Assembly (NCBI RefSeq): GCF_001411555.2
Contig: NC_049903.1
Location: forward strand, 13,993,234 to 14,057,233
Reading direction: 5' to 3'
Length of the DNA stretch: 64,000 nucleotides
DNA from: Juglans regia
Lineage: Eukaryota; Streptophyta; Magnoliopsida; Fagales; Juglandaceae
Positions 45,609-57,100 of this stretch are shown piece by piece. Position numbers and translations under genes: made by a program. The notes below the pieces were generated by a model that saw only the letters and a program-made list of their open reading frames with translations, was not told where the DNA came from and did not search any database. Position 1 is the first letter of the stretch. Every line of letters starts with the position of its first letter.

Positions 45609-48600
45609 ATGGCAGGAGTGATAAGAAAGTTTTTCATTGCGTCCATGTTTATGTGGGTTGCTCCTGTCGCAATATTGTATGGTTTTAACCATAATTTGCT
45701 TCCGGGTAAGATTACTTTTTGTTGATATCCTGCCCAAACATTTCAGTTCTATTATCTGTCATATAATAGGTTGTCTTAAAATTTGTATTGCATCTTAGAA
45801 GAGATTTCTTTCTCGATCCAGCTGCTCACTGGTTTAATATTTTGCCCTTTGCACTCAATATGACAGTTACCTATTATTTCTTGTCCATGAGTTTCCTATT
45901 TCGGTTTTAAATCCTAATTAGGTTTTAAACATTCCGAGCTTCCTTGTGGGGAGGAATTGGAGAGGAAACTAAGTTCCACTTGGTCAAGTGGAATAAGGTA
46001 TTTACACTGATTTCTAGTGGAGGGTTGGGAATTTGAAATATGCGGATTTTTAATAAGGCACTCCTTGGAAAATGGTTATGGAGGTACCATCAGGAAGTAG
46101 AGTCTATGGAAAAATATTATTGAGTTGAAGTATGGGAGTTTGCAAGGGGGTTGGTGTTCTAATGAAGTGAGAAGTGCGCATGGTGCTGGTTTGTGGAAGA
46201 ATGTTAGAAATGGATGGGAGGATTTTGCTCGTCTTACTAGTTTCATGATTGGTGATGAATCTAGGGTCAGTTTTTGGCACGACTTTTGATGTGGTGATTC
46301 AGCTCTAAAGACCATGCTCCCCACTCTCTTTCAGTTGGCTCTTAATCAGGAGGCTTTGGAGTCTGAGTTGTTGGATTGTAGAGTGTCTGGAGGAGTGGAT
46401 AAGATGATATGGTCACCATCCAAGAAGGGAAGATTTACTGTACAGCTGTACTATAAGTCTCTTATGACACACTCTACAAGAAGCTTTCCATTGAAGAACA
46501 TATGGAAGACTAAGGCCCCCCTAAAAGCTTATTTTTTTGTATGGACAGCTTCGTTAGGGAAGATTCTCACCTTAGATAATTTAAGGAAACACCACTTTAT
46601 TGTATTGGATTGGTGTTAATGTGTAAGAAAAGTGGCGAGTCTATAGATCACCCATTATTCCATTGTGATGTAGCCATGAGTTTGTGGAACGATATCTTTT
46701 CGAGAGTGGGGCTCATTTGGGTAATGTCAAGAAGGGCTGTTGACTTTTTGGTCAGTTGGCAAGGCATCCGGGGTAACTCTCAAATTGCAAATATGTGGAA
46801 GATGATACCGACCTGCCTATGGTGGTGCATATGGATGGAGAGGAACGGTTGGATCTTTGAGGATCGTGAACGGACAATGGACGAGCTTAAAACCTTTTTT
46901 CTGCACACTTTATTCCATTGGTCAATTGTAATAGACTTTAATGGCATAAATGTACATGATTTTCTTGTATCTCTAGACAGTCATGCCTAGGTGTGGCTCT
47001 TGTATTGTCCCGTGTACTTGGCGTTGCCTATTATCAATAAAATTTCTTATTTACTGATCAAAAAAGAGTTGTTGGATTGTTCTAGTGATTCCCCAAAGTG
47101 GACTGTTTATTTCAGTAGAGCTGCTCACAACTGGGAAATTGGAGTTATTTCTGATTTTGCCAGTTTATTGTATTCCTTGAATTTTGGTAATAATGTGGTG
47201 GACAGGATGCTTTGGATGAAGACAGAGTAGAAAGTTTACTGTACGATCATTGAACAAAGTTTTGTCAAGTCAAAAATCATTCTTCGTTCCCTTGGAAGTG
47301 TATTTGGAAAAGTAAGGTGCCACCTAAGATTGCTTTCTTTGGCTGGGCAGCATCTCTTGGGAAAGTTTTGACGTTGGATAATTCGAGAAAGCGGGGGTCT
47401 CATCGTAATGGATCGGTGTTATATGTGTAAGAAGAGTGGGGAATTGGTGGATCATCTTTTACTTTGTTGTGAGGTGGCAAGGATGTTATGGGTGGAAATC
47501 TTTAATAGAACGGGCATTGCTTGGGTAATGCTCAAGAGGGTGGTTGGCTTGTTTGCATGTCGGCAAAGATGTAAGGCCAATTCACATATTGCAGGTGTAT
47601 GGAGGATGATTCCTCTATGGATCATGTGGTGTTTATGGATTGAAAGAAATGGTCGATGTTTTGAAAATAAGGAGCATTCTCTAGATGAGCTAAGAAGTTT
47701 CTTCATCCATACTTTATTTCTTTGGGCCTCCTCTTGTGTACTTAATGGAGCTTGCTTCAATGAATTTCTTGTATCACTTTCTAGCTCCTTATTTTGTAAC
47801 TAGGTGTATGCTGTTTGTATACCTTATGTGCACTTAGGCTATGCCTATTTACTACTATCAATATAATGTTATTTTACTTATAAAAAAAGGTATTACTCAT
47901 GTATACATCCTTTGTACTTGGTTATGCCTATTATTATGAATAAAACTTCTCGATTACTTATAAAAAAAAATTATTTCTGGCAGGGATTTTTTAGTTTCCT
48001 TTGCATTCGATAAGACAGTCCAACACTCGTCCTTAAAGATGCTTACATAGGAAGCCTATGGGTCCTAGTTAATGAAAGTTGAGGAATGTACAGAATTGGC
48101 AAGTGCACTTGTGCCTCTGTTTGTATGCCAACATATTTAACAAGAAAACATTATCAATCTTATCTTGAAAGCCTTGGCAATGTGGGAAATTCATAATAGG
48201 ACCTCAATACTAAAAAGTTTGAAGAAAAGCTTCAACAAGTATCCACAAGATTAGAAGCAATAAAGTTCGAATTGCAAGAAATGGGTGCTGGAAGCTATAT
48301 ATTGGGGCTGACTTGGTTGAAGTTGTAATACCCTAGATTGAGCATAGGAAGGTGGTGAACGAGATTCCACATTGCTTGGGAAAGAGAAGTTCTCAATCTT
48401 TACTAAGAATTTCAAGGGGCTCCAATTGTAACATATTATATTTAATACATGGTTGAAAGGTATTCCACGTTTCCATGTATTAATAGTTGAAGTAATATCT
48501 ATATCTTATGATCCTTACAGCAGCCAATGCAAGTCGTTTATGTGAGACACTTTTAAGCGCAATAAAGAGCCTGTTTCTGGCAACTCGATATCTGTTCTTG

Positions 48601-49046
48601 TGACAACTAAGAGTACTGATGGCTGGAATGTTGGGTAACAAACGCTAGCTGTTCTTCCATACATATCTTTTACATCAGCGATTATTTTTTATGGACTCTG
48701 CTTTAACTTGATCAGATTCTATGCTAATAGTTTTTATTTTTTGTTGGGGGGTGGTTATGCAAGTTCTTTGTGGAGTTTCTTCGATAGCCAGATGACCTCA
48801 ATTAGTACTTGCTCATCTTGAACAGGTTCAACACAGTTGTCTCCCCATTCTCTGACGCTGGTTAGTGGCTTCCTTGCTGTCATATCTGTCAATGTGGTTA
48901 TTGCCCTCTATGTATATATGGCAATGAAGGAACCTTCAGATAAACATGAGCCAGATCCTGCATTTCTTGCTGAAGCGAAAGCTAGTGTCAGTCAGTCTAC
49001 AAGTCAAGCCGATAATTCTTCCCAGCCAGTAAAGAAGCAACAGTAG
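45609..49046 (+). CDS. VMA21: VMA21-like V-ATPase assembly integral membrane protein
   Basis: Two coding exons, 45609-45705 and 48826-49046, join in phase 1 at CCGG|GTAAGA and GAACAG|GTTCAA, giving 105 aa. The protein begins MAGVIRKFFIASMFMW and has two hydrophobic helices, about residues 8-27 and 42-62, joined by a short loop with NHNLLPGSTQLSPHSL. It ends VKKQQ, so KKQQ is a dilysine ER-retrieval signal like that of yeast Vma21. The known role of the family is to help assemble the V-ATPase V0 sector in the ER and escort it to the Golgi. Length and sequence fit plant VMA21-like proteins. The 3.1-kb coding intron is filled with LINE fragments. An in-frame upstream exon may add residues. Confidence 0.92.
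45950..47065 (+). mobile_element. LINE 3' fragment in the VMA21 intron, first of a stack
   Basis: From GGGGAGGAATTGGAG onward it encodes the end of LINE RT, then zf-RVT (WSPSKKGRFTVQLYY at about 46410-46455; MCKKSGESIDHPLFHCD at about 46618-46668), and ends in AATAAAATTTCTTATTTACT plus a short A tail (47060-47065). Stops interrupt it several times. Confidence 0.8.
47066..47888 (+). mobile_element. LINE 3' fragment, second in the stack
   Basis: It begins directly at the A tail of the previous fragment with GAGTTGTTGGATTGTTC, which is homologous to an internal point of that fragment (about 46364). It carries YMCKKSGELVDHLLLCCEV, the zf-RVT motif (about 47424-47478), and ends with a short A tail at 47882-47888. 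Confidence 0.85.
47889..47970 (+). mobile_element. LINE tail fragment, third in the stack
   Basis: An 82-bp piece consisting only of the shared 3' end (TTTGTACTTGGTTATGCCTA, then AATAAAAC) and an A9 tail. It follows the previous A tail without a gap. Confidence 0.85.
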
Positions 49047-49723
49047 TTTAAACTTAAGCCTTTCTCGTGTACCAAAAATGAAAAAAAATGTGGAGAAAAC
49101 TTGCTGGTTGGATAATTGTCTAAATTTCACATGATAAAGTTATTCTCAAGCTTGGTGTTTGATTATTATTTATCTTTGGTTCACTTTTTACTTGTCAAAA
49201 GATTATTATGTTTTGTTACATCCGGCTTATTTTTAGTGGGCTGAATTTGTAGTCAAATTCTTCTTGCATTAAATTTATGATTCCTCAGGAGCAGTTGCAT
49301 GATAGCAGCCTGGTTGACCAGGCAGAAGCTTTCCTTGGATGAGCGAGAGCCTCTTCTACATGGGGGGCTTATCTTTGTTCAAATAGAGGGTACAGTGAAG
49401 AGCATTGCGCGTGTAGCCAAGCTGTGCAGTGTGTCTGTCTGTGTGGCTGATTGAGGACCCTCATTAGTTTGTTGTAAGGACCTTGATCATTTCCTTTTTA
49501 TTGTTGTGCTTGTATTAAAGATTGAGGACTCTCTGTAATTTGGTTGTGTTCACTTGTGTCTTGGCCCCTGCGTGTCTCAAGTGTCGTGGGGCAATTTACA
49601 AGGGAAAGAAAAATGTGTAGGAAAAGTCTGGCTTGTGACACCCGTTGCATAAGCGGGGAGTGGACACAACCAGCCAGACAATTATGCTATCATTCCGACC
49701 AGATTGGTGAAAACTTAGGGCTC
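49047..49723 (+). other. 3' flank of the VMA21-like gene
   Basis: The 3' UTR of VMA21 starts here, and its poly(A) site was not fixed. The part at 49270-49700 is less AT-rich. Its frames lack recognisable domains, so I call no gene. Confidence 0.4.
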
Positions 49724-49893
49724 GATTGGATAGTGAGATGAGATGAGTTGAATAAAATATTGTTAGAATATTATTTTTTAATATTATTATTGTTTTGGGA
49801 TTTAAAAAAATTGAATTGTTTATTATATTTTGTGTGAAAATTTGAAAAAATTATAATGATAGGATGATATGGTTTCTGTATCCAAACGAGCCC
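49724..49893. mobile_element. Tourist-like MITE, family A copy 3
   Basis: The termini are GGGCTCGATTGGATA and TATCCAAACGAGCCC. The interior has AATAAAATATTGTTAGAATA and TTTATTATATTTTGTGTG. At about 170 bp it is the copy with the cleanest inverted repeats in the window. Confidence 0.9.
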
Positions 49894-50228
49894 TAAATTT
49901 AACTCATTTTATCGCATTTTGTTAATATGATGAGGAAATTTATTTAAAAGCCTTATTTTTTTACAAATTCAGCACACCAATATGATAATATCTCAGTTTT
50001 TGAATTTATTTTTTTTTAAAAAAATTAATTTAATGCTTGATGTAAAAATTAAAATGCCACAAAATGCAGTGTGATAAGAATGATATGAAAATCTAATATT
50101 ATCTAGAAAAAAATGCGGGGTGATGAGAATGATATGAAAATCTAATATTAATCTAGAAGTATTATAGTTACAAAGGAATTTTATAAGAGTACATTTATAA
50201 TTTTATGTAATTTTATGTAATATGTTAG
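49894..50228. repeat. AT-rich DNA with a 48-bp tandem duplication
   Basis: The phrase GAATGATATGAAAATCTAAT with flanking AAAATGCRGTGTGATRAGAA occurs twice in tandem (about 50057-50104 and 50110-50157). No gene is seen. Confidence 0.8.
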
Positions 50229-53200
50229 ATTTTTTGTTTTTATTTTTAAAAAACAAACATGTCATTCAGTTATAGAATCTCATGCAATTACCAGTACAAA
50301 CAAACTTTACAAGCAAAATGATAAAAGTTAAACATTGGAGAGTGTTGAATTAAGCGGCTAATAAGAAAATCTGGAGGATCCTGTCACCGTGTACAGTATC
50401 AAACACCATGTGTGCATGACGCGCCAAAAGATGTGCAGCCTCATTGCCATGCCGTTTAACATGAACAATGTCAAAGGGATAAAAAGAAGATAACAAGGTT
50501 CTGATCTCCTTCACCAAAAGACTATAAGATGAGAAAGACTTCCTCAGAACATAAGGCCTCTACAATAATCTTTGAATCACTTTCAAGAATCAAGTCTGAA
50601 ATGCCCATGGATATTGTCATTTGGATGCCACACAATGCTCTACTAAAGCTTCAATGTCTTCAACCCCATAAATTCCCTCCTCTCTACGACACATTGCCAT
50701 AAGCATATCATATTTTTCATTCCTTAGTATAGCACCCACACCAGATTTTTGTGAAGAATGAAAATAGAGCCATCAAAGTTAAGCTTACATTTACCAAAAT
50801 AACACTAGGAGTTGTTTACGAACCACATGATAAGATTTAACTTGTGGAAACTATCCACATAAGCAAGACTGCTAACAACAAGATCATAAGGTTCAACAGT
50901 AGATTCATTAAACAACCTTAAGTTTCGATACTTCCACATATGCTATAGTTAGGAGCCTTTCAAGGAAAGACTAATCAGCAAGTTGCATCACTTCCCAAAC
51001 CAACAAATCAAAATTGCAATGCTTCTGTAAATCGACACTATTATCTTCAAGAGAAGTCCTCCACGACCCAGATATAATAAAACAACTGCACAAAGCATGC
51101 AGAGCATTCTCTACTGCCATCTGATAGAAATCACACACTACATTACCAAGAATGTGTCTAGACACTAAATTTTGTTTGGTTGGTAAACTATTTCCACAAG
51201 CACGCCAAGTGAAATTTTTAAGCTTAGTAGGAAGTTTCAGAGAGTCCAAATATTTTTCCAAAACATGTCATGAAATTGTATACAAGAACAAGGTCCTTGG
51301 TCCACTATAGAAATGATTTTCAAAGCCACTTGGTATGCACCTTTGACAGTAAACATCCAATTTCTAGTACAACCCCAAACTAGTTTACCTTCACTTCTAT
51401 GTACATTTAAAGAAACCTCTAAAATTTCAACAGCATCACCAGGAAGAAAAACATCTCTTACCAACTCAGCATTCTAGCAACCCAATGAAACATCCAGTAA
51501 TGCATCAACTTTAGCATCAGATGGTAAAGTATTATATGGAGTGAGAACTATCCTACCAAGAGAATTTGGTAGCCAGTATTCATCCCATATCCTAACATGG
51601 TTACCCCTTCCCATCCGCTATAAGCATCCTGCTTTTCCAACTCGTTTTGATTCAAATATACTTCGTCATGCAAATGAAGGTGTACAACCTAAATTGGAGT
51701 TTAAAAAATTAGAATAAGGAAAATATTTAGCTTTAAAAACTTGATAAAATAGAGAATTCTGATTGTGAATTAACCGCCATGTTTTGCCAACGAAGCCCAA
51801 TTGAAAGCTTCCAAATCGCGAAAGCCCATACCACCCTGGATCTTGGACTGACATAAACGACTCCACTTGACCCAATGAATTTTTCTTTCATTACCATGTT
51901 GTTCCCACCAAAATCATGCATACATTTCTTCCAATTCCTTACAGAAACCCTTTGGAAGTTTAAATCAACTCATAGTATAGTTAGGAATAGCTTTTACCAC
52001 AGCTTTAACAAGGACTTCTCGACCAGCTTGTGAAAGAAGCTTCTTCTTCCATCCTTGTAACTTTTTTCAGATTTTCTCCTTCATTTCACAAAAACTAGCA
52101 TGCTTAGAACGACCCACAAATGAAGATAACCTAAGATATTTATCATGAGAGATTGTACATGCCTTAGTGCCTTGATCTGATTTATGGCTTCAAGTCTGGT
52201 ATTTCTACTGAACATCAATTATGGTTTTGCCCTATTAACTTGCTGATCTGAAGCTTCCTCATAAATAGTTAAGATGTGCTGAACCTTTGCATTTGCAGAG
52301 AGTGTTGCATGACAAAAAATGATGCTATCGTCAACAAAAAATAAGTGATTGAGACGGGGGGCTCTATTACATACACGAATACCTTGTAAAGAACCGTCAT
52401 CTGCAGCTTGTCTAAGCATAGAAGAGAATACTTCACCACAAAGAACAAAGAGATAGGGTGATAGAGGACACCCTTATATGAAGCCACAGGTAGGTAAAAT
52501 AGTTTCAATAGGAGCATCATTCAGAAGAATCTGATATGAAACTAAAGAAATACAAGCCATGATATGAGTGATCTATCTCGGACTAAACCCCATTTTCTGC
52601 ATAACCCGCTCAAGAAACACTCATTCTACTCTATCATATGCCTTACTAATGTCGGAGTTTAATAGACATACAACCCTTACATCCTCTTCACCTCCTTCTA
52701 ATAGTATGCATAATTTTAAAAGCAAGTAAAACATTATCTGTAATCAGTCTCCACAGAATAAAAGCACATTGTGTGTCTGAAACTATGTGGGGTTAGAAGT
52801 ACCTTCAATCAATTAGCAAGAAGTTTAGCCACAATTTTGTAAACCATATTACATAAGTTGAGTGGACGATAATTAGTAAGATACTCTGGAATAGTCTTCT
52901 TTGAAATGAGTACAATGTAAGTACAGTTTAACTCTTCAGGTAAAACACCAGAATTTAATGAGAACATGATTGTATGAATAACAGAGTCACCAACTATATG
53001 CCAATATTTCTGAAAAAACAAAGGGGGCATACTATCAAGGCAAGGTGCCTTGAGACTTTGCATATGAAATACAACAACTTTAATCTCTTCACAAGTAAAA
53101 TCCCGAAGTAAATTTGAATTCATAGAAGCATCAACTAAAGGCCGAATAGAGCACCGGGCAAAGTCCATATCAAATACACCTTGAGTAGAAAATAAATTGG

Positions 53201-53270
53201 AAAAATAAGCAACAAACAGTGTGTTCTATATCCACAACACTCTTATTTTATTTTGATCATACTAAGTAGT
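50229..53270 (-). pseudogene. Minus-strand LINE remnant: RT, zf-RVT and RNase H
   Basis: Reading leftward the order is that of ORF2. At 53168-52809 is the RT front with YLTNYRPLNLCNMVYKI and AKLLAN. At about 52345 is the RT active site as FVDDSIIFCHA. Fragments follow near 51920-51670. The zf-RVT front at 51464-51237 reads GKLVWGCTRNWMFTVKGAY, and the knuckle near 51160-51090 has CDFYQMAVENALHALCSC. At about 50480-50400 is an RNase H end, KRHGNEAAHLLARHA. An A tail appears as the T-rich run near 50229-50249. The endonuclease half is missing, and frameshifts and stops are frequent. It is unrelated in orientation to the LINEs on either side. Confidence 0.85.
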
Positions 53271-53350
53271 ATGCAGCATTACTTTGTAATAAATAATTAT
53301 TTAATAGTGATAAATATGTCACATCTTATTTAATAGGATGAAAATAAGAT

Positions 53351-53848
53351 GAGCATTGGCATTGGATTAGCTAAATACCTTTTCATCTTTAAATTTAGCA
53401 AACTATCATCCATATTTGTTCCACATTGAATTAGCTAAATTATTTTCATCCAAACTATAAGCTACAGTAAATCCATCTTCTTTTCAAATATGAAAAGAAC
53501 TATAACAAGTCTAAAAGTATTTTTTAAGATTATTATATTATAGATATGAGATTTTTATTCATATGAAATTTTACCATCTATATACATATGAGATTATTAT
53601 ATTATAAATTGTTAGATTGTGAAAATAAAAATGAATATGATTTGTTGGAAGTTATTAAGGATTATGAAAATAAAATAAAAATTAATAAAAAAATAAAAAA
53701 AATAAAAAATAATAATATTTTATTATTATAGAGAGTGTGATGACTAATTCAATGTAGATTTCAAGTTTTGAATGATTAGCTAAAGGTGAAAAAGTTATAT
53801 ATTAGTCAAAATTTGAAAAATATGATAGTCAATCCAATGCTAATGCTC
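53351..53848. mobile_element. Complete 498-bp MITE, GAGCATTGGCATTGG family
   Basis: The termini are GAGCATTGGCATTGGATT and AATCCAATGCTAATGCTC, in inverted orientation. It aligns throughout with the two halves of the MITE split by the LTR element. It ends about 300 bp before the SUF4 start codon and so is part of the SUF4 upstream region. Confidence 0.92.
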
Positions 53849-54030
53849 TAATATGATGTATAAAATTTTCTTTTATTACATACTTTTTTATTATCTAATA
53901 ATGATGAATGTGCCACATATTATTTAATATGATAAAAATAAGATGAGAGTGCGGTATATAACATTACTCAGCAAAACAATCAATTTCGCAAACATAAAAT
54001 AAAAAAAAAAATGCTTTCAGAATCAACGGA

Positions 54031-54038
54031 CCACGTGG
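54031..54038. promoter_or_regulatory. G-box upstream of SUF4
   Basis: CCACGTGG, a perfect palindromic G-box, lies 106 bp before the SUF4 ATG. bZIP and bHLH factors such as HY5 or PIFs bind this motif. Use here is inferred. Confidence 0.55.
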
Positions 54039-54143
54039 CAGTATTCTATTTGACATGCTGTGTAACGAGAGAAGAGGAGGGAGTCCCTAATAAACCTAAT
54101 TGGAGGCAAAGATCATCAAAACGGGAGAGAGAAAGAGAAGAGA

Positions 54144-57100
54144 ATGGGAAAGAAGAAGAAGAGGACGTCATCAAAGGTGTGGTGCTACTACTGTGACAGG
54201 GAGTTCGAGGACGAGAAGATACTCGTGCAGCACCAGAAGGCCAAGCACTTCAAGTGCCATGTCTGCCACAAGAAACTCTCCACCGCCGGTGGCATGATCA
54301 TCCACGTTCTCCAGGTCCACAAGGAGTCCGTCACCAAGTATTTTTTTTTTCCCAAAACCTTATAATCCCTACGTATGATATGCTTTAGTTTTGTTCCGTG
54401 GGTTCTTGGAGTTTTTCTTGATTAATTTTTTATACCATATGCGTTTTACAGCTCGAACTATTGGGTGGATTCTTAGGGTAACCGTTGCGATTTTGAAGCT
54501 TTGAGCATGTTTGTTAAAACTGTTTTTATTGAACATTGGCTTTGAGGAGTGATGATGCGATATAAATGCGTTTTAAGAAAACCAAACTATGCTGCTTCTA
54601 TTTACTTTCGATCTTTTGAACCGGTGATAGACTGCCCTAAGCTGATTTTTATGAATAGAACTTTTTATCGGCATTATGTATTGAAAAAGTCCCTTGGGAT
54701 TGGCTCAATTGGCGAGAGCCCTGGTTTTGGGTATGCTCACCCAAGTCTAATGGCCTGTTTGGGATTGCGTTAGGAGTCTTAAAAAGTGTTGAAATAGTTT
54801 TAAACGCTCTTTAATGGAAAAATTAGGTTATTTGGGTGTTACATATTAAAGTACTTTTTAATCACAAATAAGCTAAAATGTACGTTTGAGGAAAAACAAC
54901 ATTTTGATGCTCTCAAATGTGCTTTTCCAAATATTCCGGAATGTAGTTCAAATTTTAAAAATACTGTCAAATGGCGAAAATATCCATACAATTTTAAGAT
55001 AATTACAATTTTCAAAGTTTCAAAGATATGGTCATAATCTTTAGAAAATCCAATGATCGTCATTTCTACATTAGAAAACCATTTTTTAATTTGTTTCCAA
55101 ACAAATGTAACATGTTTGAAAGTGCTTTAGACATATGGTTATCAAAAAGTAAATAAATTTTTAATAATAAAACTTATTACTTAAGCTATAAGTTATAAAC
55201 CCTAAAGCTATAAGCTCTATTTCCCACTGCAATCTTAAACATGCGCTAAGACTCGAACCAATGGGTGGAAACAACTTCTAGGGCCAAGTCCCATCAGTGA
55301 AAAGCTCATGAGTTACCTGAGCCGTGTGATGGAAGACATTACGCACATCAAGGGTTTAACTCTGTAAAAGACATGTTGTGTTTGCATTGTTTCCAGTTCC
55401 TCATCATATAAAAAATTCAGCATTATGAATTGAAGAGGAGTTGTGGGGGGATATATGGTGACAATTAATGGAGGAAATTGATCAAGGTGTGTTTGTCAAA
55501 TTAATAACTAAAATGAAAGCTTGTTATAACTTTTTCTTTTTATCAGAACGCTTGTTATAACTCAATCAGGGAGATCATTCATTAACCGTCTTAGGTGTTT
55601 AGACTCTCGAGACATTAAAAGAATAGCAGGTCTCTTTGGCTTTAGTCTTATGTTGGGGTTTATTTATATTTGAAAAAAATTATTAGTTGACTGGGAAGTA
55701 GAAATTTTGCTTTTTGTAAATTTTGTGTTGTGCATGGATTGATATTGTCTGCTTTGGGATTTTTAATCTAAGTAGTCTTTTGAAACTGTTGTGCTTATAT
55801 GATGTTTGCAGAGTCCCTAATGCAAAACCTAGTAGAGAGTCCACAGATATTGAAATATATGGAATGCAAGGAATCCCTCCTGATGTCTTGGCTGCTCACT
55901 ATGGAGAGGAAGGTGAGGATGTTTGAAAAGCATGGACAAATATTTATTATCTCATTATTTTCAGTAATGAAAATTATTATATTTACAATAATGGAAAATA
56001 CGCCAGCAATACTGCAAGACTTTCTATACCATTGATTTATTTTTCATCATTGTAATTATAGTGATTCTAAAAATTATTATTATCCCATCCTTTTCCTCTT
56101 ACATTGTATTATCAACTCTCAAATTTGGAGCTTTGGAATTGGCTGATAAAGCTTATCATCAGTTAAGATTACATCGTATTCTCTTGTTGGTTTTCCAGGT
56201 GGCTTTATTAATAAGTAATGAAATTTTGTTAAAAGCACATTATGAGAAAGGATACACCTAACTACCATAAAAAATAAAAAGTGCTAAAGTTTTTAAATTC
56301 TAGAAAGCTAGTGAGATGGGAGCTAGTTTACATAGAGGGTATTGAATACAATGGCTTTTAACTTTGATACTGTCCTCTCAATTCTCATGATCTTCAAAAG
56401 TTTGGTCCTTGGCTTACTGTCAAATGCACCGCTATATGAAATGGTTCCTATAGAGTTTTTTTAAATGCTTTAAATGAGGCCTTAGTGGGATCTTCAGTCT
56501 CAAGCGTGTTTGAGGACATAAGGAGATGCAATAGAAATTAATTTCTCACTGGAAATTAAGGAATTGTCGAGTATCCCGAGAAACCTAGAAGAAACATTCA
56601 GAATATAGATATTCCATAATCTTGGTATAGACGCACCACGGGCTGCCCCCACTGTTTTTTACTTCATCTGGGGTTTTACTGCCTCTTTTGCCACTAGTTT
56701 CCAACCAAATTCAGACAACATTCTTTATCTATATCCATGTCTCGAGCTATGTCACCTTATCTCAGAACTTCAGTGTGATTGTTGGCAATGATATTTATTT
56801 CATGAGGTTTGTGGTTTCTTTTTCCATAGTTGCTACACTGCGAAATCTTTTCTTGGTTCTCTGTATCATCTGTGATAAACTTTACATATGCAAGTGCTTC
56901 TTTTGCTGAAACTCTAGTTAGCTTGGAAACCTCTTGTGCACTTTTTTTTTTCTGTCCACTCTCTCTCTCTCTCGACTTTCTTCTCTATTCTTGAATTCAT
57001 CTTTTATAATGGTCATCTGTTAAAAGTAGACACAAAGGACTGCTTCTGAACTTATACCCCATAAAACTGTCTACATGATACTATTCCTTGGCCTGTAGGC

